A stretch of DNA of 64,000 nt, taken from positions 1,488,001-1,552,000 of the forward strand of contig NZ_JACRTF010000001.1 in the NCBI RefSeq assembly GCF_014385165.1. The letters are read 5' to 3'. Below the pieces are notes generated by a model. The model searched no databases, had not been told where the DNA came from, and saw only the letters and a program-made list of their open reading frames with translations. The DNA comes from Jilunia laotingensis (GTDB taxonomy: Bacteria; Bacteroidota; Bacteroidia; Bacteroidales; Bacteroidaceae). Position numbers and translations under genes: made by a program. The first letter of the stretch is position 1. Each line of letters begins with the position of its first letter. This document shows, piece after piece, positions 19,278-28,362 of this stretch.

Positions 19278-21580
19278 TTTACAATTAATATTTTGGTTGC
19301 TACACTCTGTTTTCCATCTTGATCGGCAGCTAATACGAAATAAATTCCTGAAGGAACTCTGTCTCCTTGTGAGTTGAGTCCATTCCATGTGAATTGTCCT
19401 CCGACAGAAGTTCCCGAATATATTAATTTTCCGTTTACATTCGTTATTTTTACATCTGAATCTCTGACTAATCCAGTAACAGTAATAACACCTGTATAAT
19501 CCGGTTTTACCGGGTTAGGATACGCATATACGTTATCACTGAAGTTCTCTCCTGCTTCTGTTGCATCACTTTGATAAGATACCAATCCCAAACTGGTACC
19601 TATAAATACTTCTCCAGTGCGTGGATGAATAGTTATATAGGAAATGCTGTTGGATAATAAAGGACTATTGTCTACTGTAAAATGATGGATTGTTTCTAAA
19701 CCATCCGGACTTATTAAGTAAACTCCATTACTGTTTGTCCCTATCCATTTACGATTGGCACCATCTATTGCAATAGTTTTTATTATATCGTTCGATAATA
19801 GGAAATCGGCTAAGTTGGTACCATCATTTCTTGGTACTTTGATTTGTGTACAATAAAAGTTCTCATCAAAAAATTTCGATGGATTGCTAAATAATAATGG
19901 ACCATGATTGGTTCCTACCCAGATTGCTCCTTCTTTATCTATCGCCATGCAATAAGTTATATAATCCAGTTTTGTTCCATCCTGATTGATGAATGATTTC
20001 ATTAATTTATGGTGATCGTCAGTATTATCTTCTAACGTTCCATTCGTATTCAAACAGAATATTCCTGTTTTATCTATAATTCCAGTCGCAGTAGCCCATA
20101 ACCATCCACGTTGATCGAAGAATATATGTTCAAAGCTTGTGATATTTGTTACTTCTGGATAATGCAGATTGACCCATTTTTTATCAGGTTTTAAAACATG
20201 TATCGGATGTTCTGCTTCACAATTCAACATCCATAAATTATTGTCATTATCATAAGTAAGTCCGTTGATACGCACAAAATTTTTGTAATAGTCAGGATTT
20301 GTGATTGGGGTCGCTACTTCTAACGGACTGTTATCGTATGTATAATGGTTTATAAATTCATAATCATAAAACTCATATAATCCTTGAGTTACTGATGATG
20401 CAAAATGATGTCTGTCATCTGTAGGATCCTGTGCTATAGAACTTATGTTGGAGTAAGACACTCCTGTTTTTTCACTGATTCCTTCTTCTTGGAAATTACT
20501 CCATGTATTGTTTTCAAACATCATGATGGTCCCTGGATGGTTATTATTAGTATTACCTCCTCCAGTTATAAACAGGCGTTCGCCTTCAAATTTCATATAG
20601 TTTGGTAAATTTCTTTTTGGGCTATCCGGAAGTATGGAAGATACTTTCACTTCCAAGGTGTTCTTAGTTTCATTGTAAGTTAAGCCCATAAGACCGTTTT
20701 CCTTGCCGGCAGCCCAATATATTCCATTTTCATAAAAGATATACGGAGCTTTCAATCCGTGATTAAGGTAATGAATTTTGTTTATATTATCAATTATAGC
20801 CAATGAATTCTCATTACCTGCTAAAAGCTTATCATTACAAACCTGCATATAGTTGAAATTTCCTCCGGTTAGTTGTGAATAACTATAATTTTGTCTGTTA
20901 ATAATATAAACTCCACTTGAGGTAATATTTCCTATCAATTCATCATTAAACATTGATATAAACGAATATACCGTATTTGAGACATTTTTCCAATTATTTA
21001 TATCAAGTAGATTGTCAGTTAATAATCCTGTTAATAATCCGTTAGTAGATGCAGCATATATTTTATTGTCATCAACAGCACATGCATTGATTTTCTTATT
21101 AAGAATATATGCATTATTAATTTCTTTTTTCTTTAAGTTTAAAACAACAATTCCAAAGTCAGTAGATAAATAGGCATATTCTTTAGCGAAACTGATATGA
21201 TTGACCGTTTTGTTTTGAGTCATATTCTTATTCATATAGTCTGGCAGGTTATAGACTTCTTTATCATTTACGATTAAATCGATGTTTGCATTCGAGTATA
21301 CAACGATTAATGTTTTGTATTCTCGTTGATAAGCTATGTATGAAATATCTGTATCGGTTAACAGATTATTTTTCCAATAGCATTGTATACTTTCGTCTTC
21401 TTTATCATAGGAAAATAAATCTCCGTTTCCGACAGCATAAATTAAATTACCGGCAGGTGCAGTTCTTATTACGTTATGATACGACAAGTAATTTTGCCAA
21501 CTACCTATGGCATGTTGTGCATTTATAGAGGTAGTAAGTATTAAAAAAGTAATGATGGTATAGATTATTTTTCTTTTCAT
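19274..21580 (-). CDS. PorZ-like protein: double beta-propeller with sorting-like C-terminal domain
   Basis: With ATG 21580 (MKRKIIYTIITFLILTTSINAQ) the protein has 768 residues, beginning with a signal peptide. The mature start HAIGSWQNYLSYHN strongly recalls PorZ, the surface component of the Porphyromonas type IX secretion machinery that supplies anionic lipopolysaccharide to the sortase. Two-component-regulator-type propeller repeats fill residues about 30-680 (for example NNLWMLNCEAEHPIHVL and GAIWVGTNHGPLLFSN). A FlgD-like type A sorting tail (PNPVKPDYTGVITV to TKILIVK) ends it. Other core type IX genes are absent from this window. A terminator-like hairpin lies 14 bases upstream of the start, and the acyltransferase is translationally coupled downstream. 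Confidence 0.82.
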   Translation of the reverse strand: MKRKIIYTIITFLILTTSINAQHAIGSWQNYLSYHNVIRTAPAGNLIYAVGNGDLFSYDKEDESIQCYWKNNLLTDTDISYIAYQREYKTLIVVYSNANIDLIVNDKEVYNLPDYMNKNMTQNKTVNHISFAKEYAYLSTDFGIVVLNLKKKEINNAYILNKKINACAVDDNKIYAASTNGLLTGLLTDNLLDINNWKNVSNTVYSFISMFNDELIGNITSSGVYIINRQNYSYSQLTGGNFNYMQVCNDKLLAGNENSLAIIDNINKIHYLNHGLKAPYIFYENGIYWAAGKENGLMGLTYNETKNTLEVKVSSILPDSPKRNLPNYMKFEGERLFITGGGNTNNNHPGTIMMFENNTWSNFQEEGISEKTGVSYSNISSIAQDPTDDRHHFASSVTQGLYEFYDYEFINHYTYDNSPLEVATPITNPDYYKNFVRINGLTYDNDNNLWMLNCEAEHPIHVLKPDKKWVNLHYPEVTNITSFEHIFFDQRGWLWATATGIIDKTGIFCLNTNGTLEDNTDDHHKLMKSFINQDGTKLDYITYCMAIDKEGAIWVGTNHGPLLFSNPSKFFDENFYCTQIKVPRNDGTNLADFLLSNDIIKTIAIDGANRKWIGTNSNGVYLISPDGLETIHHFTVDNSPLLSNSISYITIHPRTGEVFIGTSLGLVSYQSDATEAGENFSDNVYAYPNPVKPDYTGVITVTGLVRDSDVKITNVNGKLIYSGTSVGGQFTWNGLNSQGDRVPSGIYFVLAADQDGKQSVATKILIVK

Positions 21581-21593
21581 AATGTGAGAAATT

Positions 21594-21620
21594 AAAAAAG
21601 CATATAGACAATCTATATGC
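21594..21620 (-). terminator. Rho-independent terminator or attenuator just before the PorZ-like gene
   Basis: On the minus strand the stem GCATATAGA/TCTATATGC (21620-21600, 3-base loop) is followed by six T residues (21599-21594). It lies after the rdgB stop codon and only 14 bases before the PorZ-like ATG. Confidence 0.65.
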
Positions 21621-21648
21621 TTAGTATAAAAACGCATTTATAACAGGT

Positions 21649-22233
21649 TTATTGTATGGAAGTGAGGAATTTACAGAGTTTATGAACCGCTTGTGCGCGA
21701 TGGCTGATCTTATTTTTGATTTCATCGCCAAGCTCTGCAAATGTTTTATCGTATCCTTCCGGAATAAAAATCGGATCATATCCGAAACCAGAATAACCTT
21801 GTCTTTCGGCAGTTATTTTTCCATTTACTATTCCTTCAAACAGATATTCCTTTTCATTTAAGATAAGTGAAATAACAGTTCTGAACCGAGCGTTTCTATT
21901 AGTCAATCCCTTCATATTGTGAAGTAACTTCAGCATGTTTGCTTCCGAATCGTGATTTTCACCGGCATACCGAGCTGAATATACTCCGGGGGCTCCATTC
22001 AATACTTCTACTTCAAGTCCGGTATCATCGGAAAAACAATTCATTCCATAATTGGAATGAATAAATCGTGACTTTAGTAAAGCATTTCCTTCAAGGGTAT
22101 CGGCAGTCTCAGGAATGTCTGAATGGCAATTTATATCATCTAAGCTAAGAAATTCAATATTGTTTCCGAGAATGGTTGATACTTCTTTTAGTTTATGTGC
22201 ATTATTAGTTGCAAAAACAAGTTTTTCTTTCAT
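21649..22233 (-). CDS. rdgB: Non-canonical purine NTP diphosphatase (RdgB/HAM1 family)
   Basis: This 194-residue cytoplasmic enzyme hydrolyses dITP, ITP and XTP to monophosphates, keeping deaminated purines out of DNA and RNA. The start [15 protein letters not shown] carries the family's substrate-binding (T/S)xNxxK motif. The core [20 protein letters not shown] and [14 protein letters not shown] are characteristic. Length is typical. It is the last gene before a terminator-like hairpin and the PorZ-like gene. Upstream lie three plus-strand secreted-protein genes that separate it from yitT and leuS. Confidence 0.96.
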   Translation of the reverse strand: MKEKLVFATNNAHKLKEVSTILGNNIEFLSLDDINCHSDIPETADTLEGNALLKSRFIHSNYGMNCFSDDTGLEVEVLNGAPGVYSARYAGENHDSEANMLKLLHNMKGLTNRNARFRTVISLILNEKEYLFEGIVNGKITAERQGYSGFGYDPIFIPEGYDKTFAELGDEIKNKISHRAQAVHKLCKFLTSIQ

Positions 22234-22405
22234 GTAGTTCTACTTTTTGTATGAATAACATACAAATGTACTTATTTTTAGAATTTAAACATCTATTTTT
22301 TTATCTAAAAATGAATAGATTCTTCGATATTTAACAGAATTATCTCTGATTTTCAATTATTTATTCTTAAATTTAGAGCAAATTAATCCTTCAAATTGTT
22401 TTATT

Positions 22406-23668
22406 ATGAAAGTAAAATTATTACTATTTTTTAGTGCTGTTTTGTTTTGTTTACAAATTAATGCGCAATTGAAAGTCGTTTCTACTGGTAAAGTTGGTGT
22501 AAAAACTTACAATCCACAGTATGGTTCTTTACAAATTGGTAAATCCGGAGTTAATAATGGAATAGCTATTTATGATAGTTTGTCTTCTCTTCCTCCACTA
22601 AGATTTTATACGTCAGGTAATTATGGATTTTTAAATTTTGGTAATTCACGTCGTGGCATTACGATACGTAATGACGGACGATTGGGAGTAGGAGCTACTT
22701 TGAGTACTAGCGAGTCGAGTATAGATGCATTGATAAATCTTTATATTTACCGGTCTAATCCTTGTACCGGTTTGAAAATAACTGCTGATCCCGGATATGA
22801 TTATGGAGATGTTATTAAAGTTTATTCAAAAAGGCATACTGATATGGCTTATGTTGTGAGAGATTTAAGTACGGGATCGGACTTGATAACATTTTATGTC
22901 AACGGAGACGGTAGTATATTTTCAAAAGGAACGTTTCTGACTTCATCCGATGAAAATCTTAAAAGTGATATAGCTGAAATTAGCGGTGGGTTGGATAAAA
23001 TAAAAAAGATGCAAGGAGTTACCTATAAAATGAAATATCAGGAACAAGATGTGGAAGTTCAGAGCAATGATCTGCAAACAGATTCCTTGGATACTACATC
23101 ATCTATTCAATCACCGGTATCTGTTGAAATAGCCAATCAGATTAAAGCCGAGAAACAAAGGAAAAAAGCTGGATTTATAGCTCAGGAATTAGAAAAGGTT
23201 TTTCCTGAGGCAGTTTATACAACGATAGAAGGTACGAAAGCGATTGCCTATGGAGAAATTATTCCGCTTTTGGTTGAAGCAATAAAAGAACAACAGAGTG
23301 AAATTGATGAATTGAAACAGGTATTAAATGCTAAAAATAAAACACGTGCTGCCGATAATGGGGAAAATGAATCGGAAGATGATTCTTTAGACTTGGATGA
23401 AAGAGGAATAGCAGCTTTGTATTCTAATATTCCTAATCCCTTTAAAGAAGAAACCAAAATATCTTTTTTTATACCGGAAAAAGCTTCACAAGCTAGCCTT
23501 CATATATATAATTTACAGGGTAAGCAAGTGAAACAAATTAATATTTCAGAAAGAGGCAGTAATTCTGTGATCATAAAAGGATATGAATTGAATCCGGGAA
23601 TGTATATGTATACATTAATTGTAGATGGTAAAGATATAGATACGAAAAAGATGATATTAACCGAATAA
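22406..23668 (+). CDS. Secreted tail-fiber-like protein with S74 chaperone-type domain and sorting tail
   Basis: This 420-residue protein has a signal peptide ending in LQINAQ. A fibre-like N-terminal half is followed by an S74/intramolecular chaperone-type segment beginning SSDENLKSDIAEISGGLDKI (about residue 181), with GFIAQELEKVFPEAV further on. A predicted coiled coil (EAIKEQQSEIDELKQVLNAK) leads to a type A sorting-like tail with IPNPFKEETKISFF. In phage tail spikes the S74 domain assists trimer folding and may self-cleave. In Bacteroidetes secreted proteins its role is unknown. It is the first of three closely spaced plus-strand genes, 9 bp before the C25 peptidase gene. Confidence 0.85.
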   Translation: MKVKLLLFFSAVLFCLQINAQLKVVSTGKVGVKTYNPQYGSLQIGKSGVNNGIAIYDSLSSLPPLRFYTSGNYGFLNFGNSRRGITIRNDGRLGVGATLSTSESSIDALINLYIYRSNPCTGLKITADPGYDYGDVIKVYSKRHTDMAYVVRDLSTGSDLITFYVNGDGSIFSKGTFLTSSDENLKSDIAEISGGLDKIKKMQGVTYKMKYQEQDVEVQSNDLQTDSLDTTSSIQSPVSVEIANQIKAEKQRKKAGFIAQELEKVFPEAVYTTIEGTKAIAYGEIIPLLVEAIKEQQSEIDELKQVLNAKNKTRAADNGENESEDDSLDLDERGIAALYSNIPNPFKEETKISFFIPEKASQASLHIYNLQGKQVKQINISERGSNSVIIKGYELNPGMYMYTLIVDGKDIDTKKMILTE

Positions 23669-23677
23669 AAGTGAGTT

Positions 23678-26041
23678 ATGAAACGATCTATATTCCTTAT
23701 TGCTTGTATTTTATGCCACATAGGCATACAAGCCCAAATCAGCCATACGGTTGTTTTTGAACCTGATAAACTGATCATTGACAATCAGTTGCAGGAGGAC
23801 GGTAACAGGTATTCAAACCTGTTGTATGAAGATTGTTCGGTTAACGACAGCGTGGGGGCTCCCTCATTGCCCTATCGTATTCTCCGTTTCATTGTCCCTA
23901 ACGATCCTGTCTCCTTTTCGATCGATATAAATAGCTCCAATAGTACACAGATCGATCTGCCCGCTCCTCTATTACCGATCCAGGCGCCTGTTCCGACTTC
24001 TTTGAATAGTGCAAAGAGTGAGTTCATACCATCTTCTTTTGTCACTTCTGGTGCATATCCCGAGAAGATCGTCCAAATAATTAATGAAGGGTATCTGGAC
24101 GGTGACAAACGTATCCTGACGGTGAAGGTGACTCCCGTGCAGTATTTAGCCGCCTCCAACTGTTTGCTGTTCCATTCTTCGGTTGGCTTCACAATCAACT
24201 CCAATCCTGATAATTTATCATCAAGAAGTTCCGAAAGAAGAATCTCCCCGATTGCTGCTCCTTCCAGGGAGTCTACCGAACTGGTGAAAATGCTTGGTTT
24301 TGTGGAGAACAAATCGGACATAAGCAGAATTTTGAATTCCCGTTCACAAGTCCATGCTACCGCTTCAATCCTGAAACTTCCGGCTTATGAATATGTGGTG
24401 ATCACTTCCCAAAGTTTGGCCCCTTACTTTAAGAGACTGGTCGACTGGAAACGTCAGAAAGGTCTGAATGCGGGCATTGTGACGATGCAGGACATATTGA
24501 GTGATGCTTCCATAACGAAAGATGAAGCTTCTAATTTATCCGATGATGCGGGCAAGTTGCGCCAATACTTGAAATTGGCTTATGGCAAAGGAACGAGGTA
24601 TGTGTTATTGGGAGGAGGAAATGAGTTTGTACCAATTCGATACGGTACCGGATATGAAAATAAATGGGAGGTATTAAATGGCGGAGTAATTGAATTTGAA
24701 GGTGCTAAAATACCTTCAGATTTGTATTTCAGTGATCTAAATGGAAATTGGAATAAAGATGGCGATATATATTTAGGAGAAGAATTAGGAGACGCAGTTG
24801 ATTATGAACCAGAATTGTATGTGGGAAGGTTGTTATGTAAAAATGGATTTGAAATTAATAATTATATAGATAAACTTTTACTTTATGAACAGAATCCGGG
24901 AAAGGGAGATGTAGCTTATTTGAAAAAGGCATTTTATACACAGGCAGATCAGATGCAAGAATCTCATCAAGCAGAAAAAATAGCAAATGATTTTAAGAAT
25001 ATCTTTCCAACTTTTAGTTTAATTCAAGAATTACCTAATGGAAAAGATTCATTTCCAACGTTTCCTACGGGTAAAAGTGTAATTAATGCAATGAACAATG
25101 AATATTATGGCTTCCTAAGTTGGTACGGTCATGGTGGTCCCAATGCAATAATAGTAAGGTCGAACCAATTGGTTAAAGGAGGGCATTGTTGTTCTATTAT
25201 TGCTACTGAGGGAGAATATTTAAATCCTTCGATAGTAATAGAACAAGGTAATGGCATCAACAACATGGATAATTTAAATTATCCTTCAATCGCATATACT
25301 ATAGCATGTACAGTAGCACCTTACGATACGTTTAGGACTAGTTATATCAATTATAATGTGAAATATAATTTGGGAGAAGCTTTAACTATTGCTGGAAAAT
25401 ATGGATGTGTGGCTTTTTTAGGTAATAGCCGTTCTGGATGGGTTAGTGGATCACATGAATTAGAAATAAATTTTGTAGATAAAATAAAGAATAATTTTGT
25501 AAAAATCGGTATAGCAGAAGCTTTGTCAAAAGCAGAAAATAAAGAAAGTATGTTTCATTGGTTGGCATTGACACATAATTTAATTGGTTGTCCTGAATTT
25601 GAAATATGGACAGATATTCCTTCTAAATTTCAAAATGTTACTGTAACAGAATCATTTGATGGGGTAAAAATAAATACAGGAATTGAAAATGTTAATATTG
25701 CTTTAAGAGGACTCTTTAGTGATAATAATGTATTATTTCGAGTAGGACAGACAACTACATTCACAAACTTACCGAAAAATTATGTTTTGACATTTTATAA
25801 ACATAATTATTTTCCTTATGTCTTTCCTATATATTTACAAAATGAATCAGTTGTTGGTTCACACTATATTAAAGGTAGTAAGATATTTACAGGTAATTCT
25901 GTTAATAATTATAAAGGAAGTGGAGATTTTAAGGTTAAATCAGGGTCTAACCTTGTTTTAGAAGTGTCGGATGGTGTTACATTGGATGCCGGAACTGAGA
26001 TAGAATTAGGTGCTGAATTTGAAATTAAATTAAATAATTAG
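23678..26041 (+). CDS. Gingipain-like C25 family cysteine peptidase
   Basis: This 787-residue protein has a signal peptide ending near IGIQAQ. A propeptide-like region (to about 235) is followed by the C25 catalytic domain. The catalytic dyad is probably His485 in SWYGHGGP and Cys544 in AYTIACTVAPYDT. An Ig-like region follows, and the protein ends in a glycine-spaced SDGVTLDAGTEIELGAEFEI motif in place of a clear type A sorting tail. C25 peptidases (gingipain R/K) are secreted proteases in Porphyromonas; specificity here is unknown. Base composition changes near 24640: the first part is clearly richer in G and C, the rest AT-rich, suggesting mosaic origin. It is operonic with both neighbours (gaps 9 and 4 bp). 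Confidence 0.85.
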   Translation: MKRSIFLIACILCHIGIQAQISHTVVFEPDKLIIDNQLQEDGNRYSNLLYEDCSVNDSVGAPSLPYRILRFIVPNDPVSFSIDINSSNSTQIDLPAPLLPIQAPVPTSLNSAKSEFIPSSFVTSGAYPEKIVQIINEGYLDGDKRILTVKVTPVQYLAASNCLLFHSSVGFTINSNPDNLSSRSSERRISPIAAPSRESTELVKMLGFVENKSDISRILNSRSQVHATASILKLPAYEYVVITSQSLAPYFKRLVDWKRQKGLNAGIVTMQDILSDASITKDEASNLSDDAGKLRQYLKLAYGKGTRYVLLGGGNEFVPIRYGTGYENKWEVLNGGVIEFEGAKIPSDLYFSDLNGNWNKDGDIYLGEELGDAVDYEPELYVGRLLCKNGFEINNYIDKLLLYEQNPGKGDVAYLKKAFYTQADQMQESHQAEKIANDFKNIFPTFSLIQELPNGKDSFPTFPTGKSVINAMNNEYYGFLSWYGHGGPNAIIVRSNQLVKGGHCCSIIATEGEYLNPSIVIEQGNGINNMDNLNYPSIAYTIACTVAPYDTFRTSYINYNVKYNLGEALTIAGKYGCVAFLGNSRSGWVSGSHELEINFVDKIKNNFVKIGIAEALSKAENKESMFHWLALTHNLIGCPEFEIWTDIPSKFQNVTVTESFDGVKINTGIENVNIALRGLFSDNNVLFRVGQTTTFTNLPKNYVLTFYKHNYFPYVFPIYLQNESVVGSHYIKGSKIFTGNSVNNYKGSGDFKVKSGSNLVLEVSDGVTLDAGTEIELGAEFEIKLNN

Positions 26042-26045
26042 TGTT

Positions 26046-27365
26046 ATGGATAAGCTATTATTTTTTATTTTATGCTGTATATTTAATGTTTGTCTTTTTG
26101 CTCAATCTGATTCTCAAACAGTTGAAGTAAAAACGATTACATTAAGTAATTGTCTGGATAAAACGATAGATCAACGTAATGAGACGTTTTCGTATCATGA
26201 AAATGGTTCTAATTTATTTGATATTTCTCATAAGGATATTTTGGTGAATTCTTCTAATAGTACTATAGACGTGGAAGTAAGTTGGTCTAATGATTCCATC
26301 TTTATTCGTGAAACGGAAATCACAGACGAAAACGGGATTGATAATAAATGTTTGAAAGATTTATCATATCAAATTCAAGTAGATTTAGATGTAATAAATA
26401 TCTTTTTGGTTGTAACCTCTGAAGTAAGTTCTCAACCAAACCAAATTTATTATGTATATGGTTATTCTAATTCTTATTTGGATTATTGTTATCCTATTAC
26501 AGAAAAAACTAGTTATCAATATCAATCTTTTATAATGGATGGTAATTGTGAGTGGATTACAAGTGCCCATTGGGGAATGGACGGGTATAAGACTATAATA
26601 AGTGATGTAGACACATTGATTTTAGGGAAAACTTATAAGAAGATTTATGGAAACTTTTGTAGTCAACCTGATGTTAAGAAATATGAAGGTGCTATCCGTG
26701 AAGAAGATCAACGGATTTATTTTGTTGGAAAGCCTTATAATGAGAGTTCTGAAACAAAAGAAGAATTGATTTATGATTTCAATTTGATGGTTGGAGATCA
26801 AATAGAATATGATGAATATATTTGTGGTAATAGAAAGAAGTTGGAGGTTTTGCATATCGATACTTTGAAAATAGAAGGTATTCTCCGTCGAAAGTTTTAT
26901 TTCAATGACATAACTTCTGAATATGGATATGTTTATCCAGCAGAAGATGCCTGTACAGAGGGAATAGGTGGAGAATATGTTTTTACTAGGCCTTTTCAAA
27001 ATTTACCGACAGGTGATATTTCAATGTTACTCAGTGTCCGGCATAATGGTAAATCTCTTTATTGTGATGGTTACAGATGTACTTGTGAATCAATACTTCC
27101 TATCTCTGAATATAAATCAATTCCTGCTTATAGGATTCTAGATAATCCGATAAAGGGACGGAAGTTGATTGTTTCTTTTTCAGAAGCCGATTTCATTCGA
27201 ATGGATATATATGCTTTTAATGGATTATTAGTGTTGACTAAAGATGTGATTGTTCGAAATGGTATTATGGAAATCCCTCTTGAGAATCTTCATGCAGGAA
27301 ATTATATCATGGTACTTTCTCGCTCAGATAATAGCCGGGAATCTGTGCAGTTTATTGTAGTATGA
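26046..27365 (+). CDS. Secreted protein of unknown function with sorting-like tail
   Basis: This 439-residue protein has a signal peptide (MDKLLFFILCCIFNVCLFAQ). I do not recognise the central region. It is rich in Tyr and acidic residues, with cysteines in pairs such as ISDVDTLILGKTYKKIYG and EDACTEGIGGEYVF, a pattern seen in many Bacteroidales secreted proteins. The last 80 residues (from about RILDNPIKGRKLIVSF) look like a type A sorting tail. It starts 4 bp after the C25 peptidase stop and is probably co-expressed with it. A very long perfect hairpin terminates the unit. Function unknown. Confidence 0.75.
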   Translation: MDKLLFFILCCIFNVCLFAQSDSQTVEVKTITLSNCLDKTIDQRNETFSYHENGSNLFDISHKDILVNSSNSTIDVEVSWSNDSIFIRETEITDENGIDNKCLKDLSYQIQVDLDVINIFLVVTSEVSSQPNQIYYVYGYSNSYLDYCYPITEKTSYQYQSFIMDGNCEWITSAHWGMDGYKTIISDVDTLILGKTYKKIYGNFCSQPDVKKYEGAIREEDQRIYFVGKPYNESSETKEELIYDFNLMVGDQIEYDEYICGNRKKLEVLHIDTLKIEGILRRKFYFNDITSEYGYVYPAEDACTEGIGGEYVFTRPFQNLPTGDISMLLSVRHNGKSLYCDGYRCTCESILPISEYKSIPAYRILDNPIKGRKLIVSFSEADFIRMDIYAFNGLLVLTKDVIVRNGIMEIPLENLHAGNYIMVLSRSDNSRESVQFIVV

Positions 27366-27419
27366 TAAAGTTACAGGCGAGAATAGGAATAAAATTCCTA
27401 TTCTCGCCTGTAACTTTAT
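27365..27419. terminator. Bidirectional terminator with a 26-bp perfect stem
   Basis: The left arm 27365-27390 (containing GTTACAGGCGAGAATAGG) is exactly complementary to the right arm 27394-27419, with a 3-base AAA loop. It overlaps the last base of the upstream stop codon and ends eight bases before the convergent yitT-like stop. Confidence 0.85.
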
Positions 27420-27426
27420 TACCTTT

Positions 27427-28344
27427 TTATTTTACTTTCAACCTGTCGAACCCTTCTCCGTACACTCCGATTACCGAGCTTTGAGAGATGAATGCGTTCG
27501 GGTCTATGTCTTTCACCAACCGGAATATTTCCACCGATTGGCGTTTATAAGCGAGTATTATCAATACTTTTACATTGCCTTTACTATACCATCCCGTACC
27601 ATCGAGTACGGTCACGCCACGATGGGTTTCTTTTGTTATCCGATCGGCTATCTTCTCATATTCTTTCGAAAAGATAAAGAATTGTACGGATTGGCGGGCG
27701 CTGTTGACGATATAATCTAATACGAAACCCATGATGAACAGGGTGACAAAACCGAATATGACGCGGCGCCAGTCATTGAAGACAAAATAACAAGAACTGA
27801 TGATGATGACATCACAAAGCATAACCATACGCCCTAATGTAACATCTTTGTATTTATGGACAATGGCGGCTATGATATCCGTACCACCCGTGCTTCCGTT
27901 GCAATTGAATACGATACCTAAACCCAAACCGCATAAGGAGGCTCCTATGAGGCATGCCATAAAGTCTTGGCCTTTGCCTAATACAAGCGGTTTACCGTCC
28001 GGGGTCATGTCCGGTGTCACCAGATAGTTGTTTACCAAATATTGGAATAACCACAGGAAGAAAGTCATCATGAAGATGGCATACGTTGTTTTTATGCTAA
28101 ACCTCGGACCCAGTATCTTGATGGCGAATGTCATCAGGATAGCATTGATAATGAAATATGACCACTGGATAGGAAATCCTGAAGCATAATAAATAATAGC
28201 ACTGATACCGGTAGTTCCTCCGGTAGTGATCTGGTAAGGAATCAGAAAAAGTCCCCAAGCGAACGAATAACTGATTAATCCCAATGTGATGAACAGATAG
28301 TCCCTGACTTCTCTCCTCACTTCAGCTTTGGTAGGTTTATGCAT
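27427..28344 (-). CDS. YitT family membrane protein (DUF161 plus DUF2179)
   Basis: This 305-residue inner-membrane protein has about six hydrophobic segments and two family landmarks: IPYQITTGGTTGISAIIYY in the N-terminal half and NCNGSTGGTDIIAAIVHKY in the second repeat. A cytoplasmic DUF2179 domain (about residues 240-300) contains VTVLDGTGWYSKGNVKVL. Members are proposed transporters or ligand-sensing membrane proteins; the biochemical role is not settled. It starts 18 bp after the leuS stop on the same strand, so it is probably in the same transcript. Confidence 0.92.
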   Translation of the reverse strand: MHKPTKAEVRREVRDYLFITLGLISYSFAWGLFLIPYQITTGGTTGISAIIYYASGFPIQWSYFIINAILMTFAIKILGPRFSIKTTYAIFMMTFFLWLFQYLVNNYLVTPDMTPDGKPLVLGKGQDFMACLIGASLCGLGLGIVFNCNGSTGGTDIIAAIVHKYKDVTLGRMVMLCDVIIISSCYFVFNDWRRVIFGFVTLFIMGFVLDYIVNSARQSVQFFIFSKEYEKIADRITKETHRGVTVLDGTGWYSKGNVKVLIILAYKRQSVEIFRLVKDIDPNAFISQSSVIGVYGEGFDRLKVK

Positions 28345-28362
28345 ATAAATAAGTATGAGTCG

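Noticed and set aside
19278..19388. Longer N-terminus for the acyltransferase
   Set aside because: It would lie inside the PorZ-like coding sequence; the ATGA overlap at 19277 is the simpler start.
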